A stretch of DNA of 61,531 nt from Lysobacterales bacterium (lineage in GTDB: Bacteria > Pseudomonadota > Gammaproteobacteria > Xanthomonadales > Rhodanobacteraceae), in the NCBI GenBank assembly GCA_017305055.1, contig JAFKMZ010000017.1, forward strand, positions 1 through 61,531, read 5' to 3'. A program made the position numbers and the translations under genes. Below the pieces are notes generated by a model. The model was given only the letters and a program-made list of their open reading frames with translations. It ran no database searches and had not been told where the DNA came from. How positions within the stretch are numbered: position 1 is the stretch's first letter; each line of letters starts with the position of its first letter. Positions 19,539 through 28,016 of the stretch are shown in pieces.

Positions 19539-20795
19539 TCATGAGGGCATGACACCACGGTCGATGGGCAGACGTGTCTTCCTGCGGCCCAGCGCCACGA
19601 GGGCCGCGCCGGCCACCAGCAGCGGCGCGAACGACACCCACAGCACGGCCTGCCAGCCGTAGCCGGCCAGCAGGCCACCCGAGGCGAACGACCCGATGGC
19701 CATGAGGCCGAACACGATGAAGTCGTTGAGCGACTGCACCCGGGTCTTCTCGGCGGGTGTGTGGCATTCGAGCACCATCGCGGAGGCACCCAGAAAGCCG
19801 AAGTTCCAGCCCAGCCCAAGCAGCACCAGCGCCGCGTCGTAGTGCGCCACGTCCACGCCGCGCAAGCCCACCATGGCCGCCAGCGCGATCAGGGCAAGCC
19901 CCATGCTGGCCATGCGCTGCGCGCCAAAGCGCGCGATCAGATGCCCGGTGAAGAAGCTGGGCGCATACATCGCGATCACATGCCATTGCAGCGCCGTGTT
20001 GGACGCCGCCTGCGCATGCCCTTGCATGTGCATGGCCAGTGGCGCGGCAGTCATGATGAAGTTCATCAGCAGATAGGACACCGCACCGGTGAGCACGGCG
20101 GCGACAAACCGCGGCTGACGGACAATCTGCGCCAGCGGCCGTCCAGGCCGGGTCCCGTGCTGCGTCGCCGCCGGGATGGGCAGCTGCACACCGAGCAGCA
20201 CGAGCGCCGACAGGGCAGCAACGGCAGCCTGGGCGATGAAGGTGGGCGCAAACGGAACCGCCGGCCACAGCGGCATGGTCCAGGTCACCAGCTGCGGGCC
20301 GACAACCCCGGCCGCGACGCCACCGGCCATCACCAGCGACAGGGCACGCGCACGCCGCGCGGGCACCACCCCATCGGCCGCAGCGAACCGGAACGACAGC
20401 ACCACCGCCGCATACGCCCCGCCAAGAAAGGTGGCCACGCAGAACAGCCAGAAACTTCCCACCACGACGGCTGCCGCCGCCAGCAGACCTGTGAGCACAC
20501 CCGCCAGGGTACCGGCGAGGAAGGCCGTGCGGCGTCCACGGCGCTGGGCGATGGCGCCAGCCGGAAGGATGCATGCCGCCATGCCGACCACGAAGACGGA
20601 GATGGGCAGCGTCGCCAGCACCGGAGATGGCGCCAGCTGTTCGCCGATGACCGCACCGGTGGCGTAGACGACCACGGAATTGGCGCCCGCCAAGGCTTGC
20701 GCTAGGGCAAGCCGCCAGATGTTGCCGCGCTGGACGGACGCCGGCAACAGCTCGCCATCACCCGGCTCGATGTCGCGCTCAGGCGTCATGTGCAT
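19539..20795 (-). CDS. MFS transporter
   Basis: A 418-residue inner-membrane permease with 12 hydrophobic segments and an R-R-G-R-R loop between helices 2 and 3 (AIAQRRGRRTAF). The substrate is unknown, and drug or metabolite efflux is possible. Two ATG codons (20795 and 20789) could start it, and no clear ribosome binding site precedes either. Its 5' end overlaps the tail of a decayed alcohol dehydrogenase reading the same way. The original promoter may therefore have been replaced by rearrangement. Confidence 0.82.
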   Translation of the reverse strand: MHMTPERDIEPGDGELLPASVQRGNIWRLALAQALAGANSVVVYATGAVIGEQLAPSPVLATLPISVFVVGMAACILPAGAIAQRRGRRTAFLAGTLAGVLTGLLAAAAVVVGSFWLFCVATFLGGAYAAVVLSFRFAAADGVVPARRARALSLVMAGGVAAGVVGPQLVTWTMPLWPAVPFAPTFIAQAAVAALSALVLLGVQLPIPAATQHGTRPGRPLAQIVRQPRFVAAVLTGAVSYLLMNFIMTAAPLAMHMQGHAQAASNTALQWHVIAMYAPSFFTGHLIARFGAQRMASMGLALIALAAMVGLRGVDVAHYDAALVLLGLGWNFGFLGASAMVLECHTPAEKTRVQSLNDFIVFGLMAIGSFASGGLLAGYGWQAVLWVSFAPLLVAGAALVALGRRKTRLPIDRGVMPS

Positions 20796-20799
20796 GCCG

Positions 20800-20910
20800 C
20801 ATGCTGGGCACCATGTGGTACCTGGCCTGGCCGGACTTCATGCGCTTGCAGACCTCGTGCGCGCGCTCAAGCGGCTGGGCTTCCATCCATGGTGTGGCGT
20901 CTGTGAGCAC
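20800..20910 (-). pseudogene. zinc alcohol dehydrogenase C-terminal remnant
   Basis: The 37-codon stretch ending at 20800 reads ...EAQPLERAHEVCKRMKSGQARYHMVPSM. This matches the usual last helix and strand of zinc-dependent medium-chain alcohol dehydrogenases (pattern LE.A.EAY.RM.SGKARFR.V). Nothing of the catalytic or cofactor domain is recognisable upstream. The match is short, so it is tentative. Confidence 0.5.
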
Positions 20911-21072
20911 GCTGCAGGCTAGCGCCTTTTCAATGTCGAAGGACAAGCAGGTGGTGGAGCTCCATACCTGGCGTACGCCACGCACGAGAAATCCGGCGGA
21001 AGCGGTCTGAGATTCCTTGCCGATGCCGAACACTGTCAGTGTACCTTCGGCGCCAGCCCCGGAACGAGCGCG

Positions 21073-21207
21073 GTGCGCCTGTTTCCAGGACTCAAGGTGG
21101 CATCCGCGTTGGGCTACTACACCGTGTACCGCACCGGGTGCGCGTCGATCCGCAAGGTGCAGGCCTTCCGCGAGTGGCTCACCCGGGAGGCTTCCCGCTT
21201 TGCCTGA
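21073..21207 (+). pseudogene. LysR-family regulator C-terminal remnant
   Basis: The 44 codons to the stop at 21207 (VRLFPGLKV, SALGYYTVYR, KVQAFREWL, ASRFA) match the end of GcvA-like LysR regulators. Further upstream the frame stays open but shows no LTTR homology I can recognise, and no helix-turn-helix is present. With the dehydrogenase tail at 20800-20910 pointing the other way, it looks like the two outer ends of a divergent regulator/enzyme pair after an internal deletion. Confidence 0.65.
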
Positions 21208-21233
21208 ACCCAGGCCGCTGGGACCGGACCGGG

Positions 21234-21920
21234 TCACTCCGCCTTGGCACCCGGCGGATAGACGCCGGCGAGGCGCGCGATCAGGATCGCGACGAACAGC
21301 GAGCCGACGATCTGCTCCACCGTGCACAGGCCGCGCGCCTGCCGGCCGAGCGGCGCCAGATCGCCGAAGCCGGTGCTGGTGAGGACCGTGAAGCTGAAAT
21401 AGACGAAGTCGAAAAACCCGGGGTTCGTCGGCTGGCCAGCCAGGGTGAACGAGCCCGGGTGGTAGTTCTCGACCAGCGCATACAGGAACGCCCAGAAGAC
21501 GCCGAGCAGCAGGTACATCGAGGCAGCACCAAAGAGCTTGTCCGCGGTCATCACCTGGCGCTGGAACACGTAGCGCATCAGGTAGCCGATCCCCATGGCA
21601 TACAGGGCTGCGGCAAACCAGCGCGATATGACCAAGGCATGCGGATCACCGGACTGGAGGGCGATCCACTGGTAGACCAGCCCGGGGCCGGCAAGCACCA
21701 GCGCCAGCACGAACGACAGCGTGTTGCGGCCGACCGAGGCCACCGTCGCCACCACGAGGAAGGCGTTGGCGCCCGCGATCACGATGCGCCCCAGCCGGGT
21801 CGGCTCGATGAACGAGACCACCGCAATGAAGGCCATCAGCATGAGGAACAGATAGAAGCAGCGCTGATAGAAAATGCCGCCTACGGCACGCCCCATACCC
21901 TGGATCAACATGGCTGACAT
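21234..21920 (-). CDS. two-TM-pore potassium channel (Ion_trans_2)
   Basis: A 228-residue membrane protein with several hydrophobic segments. The C-terminal pore module carries the selectivity filter TSTGFGDL (about residue 190), close to T-x-G-Y/F-G-D of K+ channels. No RCK/TrkA-N gating domain follows. It starts 1 base before the end of the upstream dehydrogenase gene, on the same strand, so it is probably translated from a shared transcript. The function beyond K+ or non-selective cation conductance is unknown. Confidence 0.85.
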   Translation of the reverse strand: MSAMLIQGMGRAVGGIFYQRCFYLFLMLMAFIAVVSFIEPTRLGRIVIAGANAFLVVATVASVGRNTLSFVLALVLAGPGLVYQWIALQSGDPHALVISRWFAAALYAMGIGYLMRYVFQRQVMTADKLFGAASMYLLLGVFWAFLYALVENYHPGSFTLAGQPTNPGFFDFVYFSFTVLTSTGFGDLAPLGRQARGLCTVEQIVGSLFVAILIARLAGVYPPGAKAE

Positions 21921-22838
21921 TCACCCGGTAGTCGTGCCCTGGTCATTCGCCCAGGCCAAGTAGTTGATGATGCCGCTGAAGTCCTGCTCGGCAAATTTCG
22001 AGGCGGTCATCTGCCCGTACAACTCACGCGCCTGGCTGCCCAGCTGGCAGTGGTAGCCGGCGGTCTCCATGGCTTTCGCGGCCAGGCCCAGATCCTTGGC
22101 CAGGGTGTGCGGTACCGCGCCTGGTGCAAAGTCGTGACTGGACGGCGCATCGGCAACGGTGCCCGGCACCGGGCTGTTGGTGGTGACCGACCAGCTCTGG
22201 CTGGTGGAGGTGGAGAAGATCTCGAACAGCTTCTTCGGGTCCATGCCCAGCCTGGCGCCCAGGTTGAACGCCTCGGCGGCGCCGATCTGGTTGATGCACA
22301 GGAGCATGTTGTTGCAGATCTTCGCGATCAGGCCGGCCCCGTGATCGCCGCAATACACGGCGTGCCTGCCCATCGCCGCGGTCAGCGGCTTGACGAAGTC
22401 GAAGTCGGCCGCATCGCCGCCGACCATGAAGGTCAGCGTGCCGTCGTCCGCCCCCACCATGCCGCCGGAGATGGGTGCATCGATCGCCCGCTGCCCGGCC
22501 TCGCGGGCCAGCCCGGCGGCCTCGCGCGTCTCGTCGACCCCGATCGTGGAGCAATCCATGAACAACGTGCCCTTGCGCGCCGCCCCCAGCAGGCCATCAT
22601 CGCCGTGCTCGCCACGATAGGCGGCAAGCACATGCTTGCCAGCGGGCAGCACGGTGATGACGACGTCCACGTCGGCCGCCGCCTGCGGGCCCGATGCCGC
22701 GGTGGCCATGCCGGCTTGCGCGGCGGCATCCATGGCCGGCTTGGCAAGATCGAACGCGGTGACCGCATGGCCGGCCTTGACCAGGTTCCTGGCCATGCCC
22801 ATGCCCATGTGTCCCAAACCAATGATGGCAACCTTCAT
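21921..22838 (-). CDS. NAD(P)-dependent 3-hydroxyisobutyrate dehydrogenase-like oxidoreductase
   Basis: A 305-residue beta-hydroxyacid dehydrogenase. It has the Rossmann motif GLGHMGMGMARNL at the N-terminus, the substrate-binding DAPISGGMVGADDG (about residue 118) and the catalytic Lys in GAGLIAKICNN (about residue 170). The ATG at 22838 follows AGGAGG directly. Substrates could be 3-hydroxyisobutyrate, tartronate semialdehyde or similar short acids. The upstream neighbour is a CMD-family gene and the downstream one is a channel gene. Confidence 0.9.
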   Translation of the reverse strand: MKVAIIGLGHMGMGMARNLVKAGHAVTAFDLAKPAMDAAAQAGMATAASGPQAAADVDVVITVLPAGKHVLAAYRGEHGDDGLLGAARKGTLFMDCSTIGVDETREAAGLAREAGQRAIDAPISGGMVGADDGTLTFMVGGDAADFDFVKPLTAAMGRHAVYCGDHGAGLIAKICNNMLLCINQIGAAEAFNLGARLGMDPKKLFEIFSTSTSQSWSVTTNSPVPGTVADAPSSHDFAPGAVPHTLAKDLGLAAKAMETAGYHCQLGSQARELYGQMTASKFAEQDFSGIINYLAWANDQGTTTG

Positions 22839-22909
22839 GCAACCTCCTGACAACCCTGTTTGCGTGCCGAACTTTCCGTGCACCACCGCGCCGTCTTCAT
22901 GCGTGCCGC

Positions 22910-23479
22910 TCACGCCTCCCCGGGCGCGGGCACGTCGTACGCGTTGAGCAGCACCGCCAACTGGGAATAGTTGGCGACCAGATAGACGAGTTCCGCCAGT
23001 TGCGACGCGCCAAGCGTCTGCAGCGCGAGTCGATAGGTCGCATCCGGCAGGATCTTGCCGTGGCTGAGCAGCGCAGCCACGTCGTAGCAGATGCCTTCGA
23101 GCGGATTGAGATCAGGCGGACGCTGCCCGGCAACGATGGTCGCGATCTGCGCCGCGGGGAGTCCCGCCTGCCCTGCCACGATCTCGTGCGCATACAGTTC
23201 GTAGCGTGACCCATAAGCCGCACCGACCACCAGGATCGCCACTTCGTGCGCAGCCTTGGGCAAGGTCGAATTTTCAGTCAGCGCCTGCACGTTGGCCCAG
23301 GCCGCCTTGCCAAACCCGGGGAAATGCAGCATCGGCGGAAATGGCCCGACGAGGGCGCCATCACTGCGCGCGGAGGTGAAGCTGCTGAGGTGCGCACGCA
23401 TCCCGCGCACGATTTCGTCATGCAGCGCGCGACGCTCGGGCGACAGCGCTTCCGGCGGCAACGGCTCCAGTCTCATCAT
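22910..23479 (-). CDS. carboxymuconolactone decarboxylase-family protein
   Basis: A 189-residue protein of the CMD/AhpD fold with the helical pattern around ENSTLPKAAHEVAILVVGAAYGSRYELYAHE. The typical AhpD CxxC-x3-H is absent; Glu and His remain in YELYAHE, as in decarboxylase-like members. Two adjacent ATG codons (23479 and 23476) follow GGAGACAGG. It precedes the hydroxyacid dehydrogenase by 71 bases on the same strand, suggesting a small catabolic operon. Confidence 0.83.
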   Translation of the reverse strand: MMRLEPLPPEALSPERRALHDEIVRGMRAHLSSFTSARSDGALVGPFPPMLHFPGFGKAAWANVQALTENSTLPKAAHEVAILVVGAAYGSRYELYAHEIVAGQAGLPAAQIATIVAGQRPPDLNPLEGICYDVAALLSHGKILPDATYRLALQTLGASQLAELVYLVANYSQLAVLLNAYDVPAPGEA

Positions 23480-23954
23480 CCTGTCTCCGGCGACGCCATG
23501 GCTTCTGGGAGGCGGAACGCCGAGCGCGAGTCTACGCTGCACGCCGGCGGCAAACCACCCACGGCAGCCCGTGACCAGTCGCTGCGCAGGTACCGGTCGC
23601 GCCACGTTTCAGCACCGCCTCCCCAAGCCGGGCCGGGCGTGCAGGAAATACGCGCAGCAGCCCATCGCATGGGGACGCCGAATGCCGCGACGCCGGCGGC
23701 TTTCACCGCGATCCTCGCAAGTGATCGGGGTACTGCACTGGCAGCACCAAAACGTAACGTTTCAGCGGCCACCGCTGGCTATACTCGAAACGCCCGTCGC
23801 GCGCATTGGCTGGCGGGCAGGCGTGTCCGACGCTTGCGCTGATGGATGATCAGCAAGGAAATGATGATGGGCAGTCGATCCATCCATTTGCCCGCCGTCG
23901 CGGCACTGGGCCTGTCGACCCCGCCCGCAGCACAATCAGTTGAAACCCGGTACG
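23480..23954. other. intergenic, no gene seen
   Basis: About 475 bases lie between the CMD gene start and the GH79-type relic. Open frames here have proline/arginine/alanine-rich translations without recognisable domains. The base composition is GC-rich like the neighbours. It should contain the CMD operon promoter, but I could not assign boxes. Confidence 0.45.
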
Positions 23955-24070
23955 GGGGACGTGTTGCCGCCGCTGGACGACACCCCATCGCCGCCGGGAC
24001 TATCGCCCTCGCGCCGATCAACATCACGTTCCTCCCGCTGGTCAAGGCCGGCAACGCGATCCGCGACTGA
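23955..24070 (+). pseudogene. frameshifted C-terminal remnant of a GH79-like glycosidase
   Basis: In one frame the DNA reads GDVLPPLDDTP. After a one-base shift near 23984 another frame continues IAAGTIALAPINITFLPL and ends at 24070. Joined, this aligns without gaps to the end of the gene at 1-1033 (DDALPPLQGAPVTAGRIALAPATISFLAM). Both halves are therefore the beta-sandwich end of a related glycosidase, broken by a single-base deletion. Nothing further upstream is recognisable. Confidence 0.7.
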
Positions 24071-24128
24071 CCCACACCATGGACCGGAAGGATTCCCAAC
24101 CACGTCTGTCCGCCAACTGGAGACCAGC

Positions 24129-24713
24129 ATGACTGCCCAAACCGATCGATCACCCTTGCTTCGCGACGCGTTGGACTTCGCCAAGACCAACTGGTGGCTG
24201 TTCCTGCTTGGTGGTGTCCTCTACATCCTGTTCGGCATCCTGGCCTTGGCCCGACCGGTCAGCGCGCTGCTAGCCCTGGCGGTGGTGTTTGCCATCTTCC
24301 TGCTGGTGGACGGCTTCTTCAACGTCGTTCGTGCCTTGGGGGCCAAGGGCACCGAAGGCCGCTGGTGGGTGTTTTTTGCCGGCCTGGTCAGCATCCTGAT
24401 CGGCCTGTATGCCCTGCTCGGCCCGGTGAACACGGTGCTGCTGTTCGTCTATGTGATCGCGTTCCAGGCCTTCCTGTTCGGCGTCATCATCTTCATGTTC
24501 GGCGTCAGCGTGCGCAAGGCGGTCACGGGCGAATGGCTGCTGTACCTGACCGGCGTGCTCTCGATCCTGTTCGGCCTGCTGTTGCTCTGGGCACCGGGTG
24601 TCGGCGGCCTGAGCGTGTCGATCACGGTTGGCGCCTGGGCCCTGGTGATCGGCATCCTGCGCGTGGTGTTCGCCTTCCGCGTGCGCAGCCTGGTCCGCCA
24701 GCAGCGGAACTGA
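24129..24713 (+). CDS. HdeD-family membrane protein
   Basis: A 194-residue integral membrane protein with six hydrophobic segments arranged as three hairpins, the DUF308/HdeD pattern (GGVLYILFGILAL, LVSILIGLYALL and LTGVLSILFGLLLL are internal repeats). HdeD is linked to acid resistance in E. coli, but the molecular role is not defined. The ATG at 24129 begins the conserved part. The upstream in-frame extension overlaps the glycosidase relic and is not coding. Confidence 0.9.
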   Translation: MTAQTDRSPLLRDALDFAKTNWWLFLLGGVLYILFGILALARPVSALLALAVVFAIFLLVDGFFNVVRALGAKGTEGRWWVFFAGLVSILIGLYALLGPVNTVLLFVYVIAFQAFLFGVIIFMFGVSVRKAVTGEWLLYLTGVLSILFGLLLLWAPGVGGLSVSITVGAWALVIGILRVVFAFRVRSLVRQQRN

Positions 24714-24798
24714 AGCCGATACCCCATGGGAAGCACGGCACGATAGTGAAGAGCCACAGCGCGATCGTCACTTGGGCGGGCCAGATCTGGGCCCCAGG

Positions 24799-25902
24799 GT
24801 GACCGCAGCGTTTGCGCGGGAAGGCGCGAACGACGCCCCATCGTCACACGGCGACAAGCGCCATGGATGGCCGCGCATCGCGGCCGCCACGCTCCTGTCG
24901 CTGGCGGTGGCCACGGCCACCGCCTGGGGCGGGTTCCTGCTCGGCTTCCAGTTGCCGGGGCCGCCGCTGCTGCGCACGACGCTGATCGCCATCTGGTGCC
25001 TGCTGGGCGCGGCAGCCTGCATGGCGTTGTCCTGGCGGCGCCTGCATGCGGTCCGGAGCCCGCTGCTGGTCGTGTTCGCGGCGGGATTCGCGGCAGTGCT
25101 GGCACTGTGGTTCAGCCTCACCCCCTCGCACGACCGTGACTGGGCCGACGATGTCGCCCGCCTGCTCGACGCCGACGTGCAAGGCGATCATGTGGTGCTG
25201 CGCAACGTGCGCAACTTCGAATGGCGCAGCGAGACCGACTACACACCGCGTTGGGACACCCGCGGGTACGACCTCACCCGCCTGACCACCGCCGACCTGG
25301 TGTTGTCGTACTGGATGGGACCGCACATCGCGCACACCCTGGTCTCGTTCGGATTCAATGACGGCAGCCGGGTGGTGTTCTCGCTGGAGATCCGCAAGGA
25401 ACGCCACGAAAGCTTTTCCGCGCTGGGCGGATTCTTCCGCCGCTTCGAGCAGGTACTCGTGGCCGCCGATGAACGGGACATCATCCGCACCCGCAGCAAC
25501 ATCCGCGGCGAGGACGTCTACCTTTACCGCCTGAACGTGCCACCAGAGGCGCTGCGGAAGATGTTCCTCGGCTTCGTGACCCAGGCCCAGGCGCTGCAGC
25601 GGCACCCGGCCTTCTATAATTCCCTGACCAGCAACTGCACCACTGTCGTTTTCGATATCGCCCGCCACGTCGCGCCCCGGCTGCCCATGGACATCCGCCT
25701 GCTGCTGTCAGGCCACTTCGCCGAGTACGTCTACGACCAGGGTGGTCTGACGTCAGACCACACGTTCGCGGAACTGCAGACGCGCGCCTACATCAACCCG
25801 CGCGCGCTGGCGGTGCCGGCCGATGCCGTCGACGAGACCGCTTTCTCGCGTGCGATCCGCCAGCAGGTGCCGGGCGTTCCGCCTGCAGAACTGGTGCCAT
25901 GA
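24799..25902 (+). CDS. DUF4105-containing membrane-anchored protein
   Basis: About 367 residues. Two or three hydrophobic segments occupy residues 25-115, followed by a periplasmic domain with the DUF4105 (Lnb N-terminal periplasmic) pattern, including VLRNVRNFEWR, YWMGPHIAHTLVSF and the cysteine motif SNCTTVV (about residue 285). DUF4105 enzymes resemble papain-fold thiol proteins. One family branch, Lnb, is a lipoprotein N-acyltransferase, which is a known precedent and not shown here. The start is uncertain: GTG at 24799 is proposed, and TTG at 24772 is an alternative. The stop overlaps the next gene by ATGA. Confidence 0.82.
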   Translation: MTAAFAREGANDAPSSHGDKRHGWPRIAAATLLSLAVATATAWGGFLLGFQLPGPPLLRTTLIAIWCLLGAAACMALSWRRLHAVRSPLLVVFAAGFAAVLALWFSLTPSHDRDWADDVARLLDADVQGDHVVLRNVRNFEWRSETDYTPRWDTRGYDLTRLTTADLVLSYWMGPHIAHTLVSFGFNDGSRVVFSLEIRKERHESFSALGGFFRRFEQVLVAADERDIIRTRSNIRGEDVYLYRLNVPPEALRKMFLGFVTQAQALQRHPAFYNSLTSNCTTVVFDIARHVAPRLPMDIRLLLSGHFAEYVYDQGGLTSDHTFAELQTRAYINPRALAVPADAVDETAFSRAIRQQVPGVPPAELVP

Positions 25903-27974
25903 CCGGTGTGCGAAAGCTGACCCGCCTGCTGTTGGCAGCCACGCTCCTGCTGTCACTTGGCGGCTGCGCCATCCTCAGCGAGTTCGCGCCACGGGTGCAG
26001 ACCGCGCCGCTGGGCCCGGGCGAGTACATCGCCATGAAGCGGGGCGACATCCTGACCGCCAACGAGCTCAGTGCGGCGGCCCGGGAGACCCTGCGGGTGG
26101 CCGGACTTGACGAGGGCGCCTGTGCGGCCCTGCCAGCGCCCGCGTGCATGCCGGCGCTGGCCGACGTCCCAGGCATCCGTGAGGAGCGGCGGCAGGCCGC
26201 CCTGGCCGAGTTGTGGACGCAGCAGGCCATCGCGCTGACGCCACGCAACACCGTACCCAGTGGTGACGCCCAGCTCGACGCCTGGCTGGAGGCTGCACGG
26301 CATGCCTACGCTTACCTGTTCTTCAGCGAACGCACCCCGGGCGAGCGGGCGTTCGAGGACCGGCAGACCCAGGTCCGCGACTACTACAACTACGCCGTGC
26401 AGCAGGCGGCCAGCGGCATGTTCGGACGCCTGCAGGGCAACCTTGCCCAGCACCCGGCCGGCGCCACTGCGGCTGCGGGCAACTCCTCCGCCGCAGGCAA
26501 CGGTGCCGTCGCCGCAACGAACGGCGTTGTCTCCGGCGACCGCGGCGAAGCCACGCTGCACATGGCAGGCTGGACCATCCATAGCGACATGTCCGACTTG
26601 CGCATGCCCGAGGGCATGGATATGCCGAAGGAACTGGTGCCGGCCTCGACGCTGAGTTTCGCCGGCCTGCGCAGCATCCACCGTCGCGACGGCTTCGGCG
26701 CCGAGGTGGTGGCGGTGATGGGCGACGACCCGGTGACGACCGTGGATGTGGCACCTCTACCAGGCGCGGATGGCCAAGGCGATGCTGATCGCCCACGCGG
26801 GCGTCGCCGCCCGCGCCCGCGCGCCTGGAGCGAGATGCCGTCGCCTGCGTTGACCGTGCTGATCCGATTCCCGGGCGACGACCTCGCCAGCGTCCTCGCC
26901 ACCCACGAACTCACCATCAGCGCACACGATCCCTACGTCGCGCACGCCATCGAGATCCACGGCCTGAGCGTACCACTGGCGGCCAACTACAGCGCCGGCT
27001 ACGGCCTGTGGCTGGCCCGCTCAGGCTTCGCCCGGCAATCGCTGCGGACGCTGTTCGGCAGGGAACATGGCATTACCCGCCCACACCTGTACATGATGCA
27101 GCCCTACGATCCGAATCGCCGGATCCTGCTGATGATCCACGGCCTGGCCAGCAGCCCCGAGGCGTGGGTAAACGTGGCCAACGAAGTGATGGGCGACGAG
27201 ACCTTGCGCCAGGAGTTCCAGATCTGGCAGGTCTACTACCCCACCAACATCCCGCTGGTGCTGAATCTGTCCGCGATCCGCCGCATCTTCACCGACACCC
27301 TGCACCACTTCGACCCGCAGGGTACGGCGCGGGCATCGCACGACACCGTACTGATCGGCCACAGCATGGGCGGCGTGCTGGCACGGCTGCTGGTGTCCAC
27401 GGCTGACGACCAGCTGTGGAACTGGGCGATGGAAAACTACAAGTTCGACCAGGGCCAGCTGCAGCGCGCCGGCCCAAGACTTGAACGGATGCTGCGCTTC
27501 AAGCCGCTGCCCAGCGTGGAGCGGGTGATCTTCATCGCCTCCCCGCATCGTGGCACGGCCGTGGCCGACAACCGGCTCGGACGCTTCGTCGCGCACCTGG
27601 TACGACTGCCGCTGACCGTGCTTGAGGAAGTGCGTGAACTCGTCGGCGGCAAGGACTTGCCGCACGGAAGACTGGTCATCTCCAACAGCATCGACAACCT
27701 CAGCGCAAACGACCCCTTCATACGCATCGCCGCCGATCTGCCGATCTCCCCGCACGTGCGCTACCACAGCATCATTGCCCAAGCCGACCCGAGCGTACCG
27801 CTGGAAGCGTCCGACGATGGCCTGGTGCCCTACCGCAGTGCCCACCTGCCCGGTGCGCTGTCGGAGAAGGTGATCGTTTCAGGGCATAGCGTGCAGGAGA
27901 CCGCGCAGGCGATCCTGGAGATCAGGCGGATCCTGCACAGGGATATCCGGGAGAGACCGGCGGCGGGGTACTGA
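25899..27974 (+). CDS. lipoprotein alpha/beta hydrolase
   Basis: A 691-residue protein with a lipoprotein signal peptide (lipobox LGGC, Cys about residue 24). A long helical N-terminal region follows, then a low-complexity Arg/Pro linker (about 290-310), then an alpha/beta hydrolase domain from about residue 405. The nucleophile elbow GHSMGG puts Ser at 489, and a downstream VSGHSVQ histidine could complete the triad. It looks like a large membrane-bound lipase or esterase of the PGAP1-like type. ATGA overlap with the DUF4105 gene indicates translational coupling, so both probably act on envelope lipids or lipoproteins. Confidence 0.85.
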   Translation: MTGVRKLTRLLLAATLLLSLGGCAILSEFAPRVQTAPLGPGEYIAMKRGDILTANELSAAARETLRVAGLDEGACAALPAPACMPALADVPGIREERRQAALAELWTQQAIALTPRNTVPSGDAQLDAWLEAARHAYAYLFFSERTPGERAFEDRQTQVRDYYNYAVQQAASGMFGRLQGNLAQHPAGATAAAGNSSAAGNGAVAATNGVVSGDRGEATLHMAGWTIHSDMSDLRMPEGMDMPKELVPASTLSFAGLRSIHRRDGFGAEVVAVMGDDPVTTVDVAPLPGADGQGDADRPRGRRRPRPRAWSEMPSPALTVLIRFPGDDLASVLATHELTISAHDPYVAHAIEIHGLSVPLAANYSAGYGLWLARSGFARQSLRTLFGREHGITRPHLYMMQPYDPNRRILLMIHGLASSPEAWVNVANEVMGDETLRQEFQIWQVYYPTNIPLVLNLSAIRRIFTDTLHHFDPQGTARASHDTVLIGHSMGGVLARLLVSTADDQLWNWAMENYKFDQGQLQRAGPRLERMLRFKPLPSVERVIFIASPHRGTAVADNRLGRFVAHLVRLPLTVLEEVRELVGGKDLPHGRLVISNSIDNLSANDPFIRIAADLPISPHVRYHSIIAQADPSVPLEASDDGLVPYRSAHLPGALSEKVIVSGHSVQETAQAILEIRRILHRDIRERPAAGY

Positions 27975-28016
27975 GTACCCGAGCACACTGGATTGCATTG
28001 CTGACCGGCAGAATCC

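Noticed and set aside
20779-21327. Minus-strand 182-codon frame as a complete gene
   Set aside because: Only its last ~37 codons match a known family; the rest overlaps the K+ channel gene and the LysR remnant and has no recognisable content.
23846-24070. Plus-strand 74-codon frame as a small gene
   Set aside because: Its C-terminal third is the shifted half of a glycosidase relic and the N-terminal part is unrelated low-complexity sequence, so it is not an intact gene.
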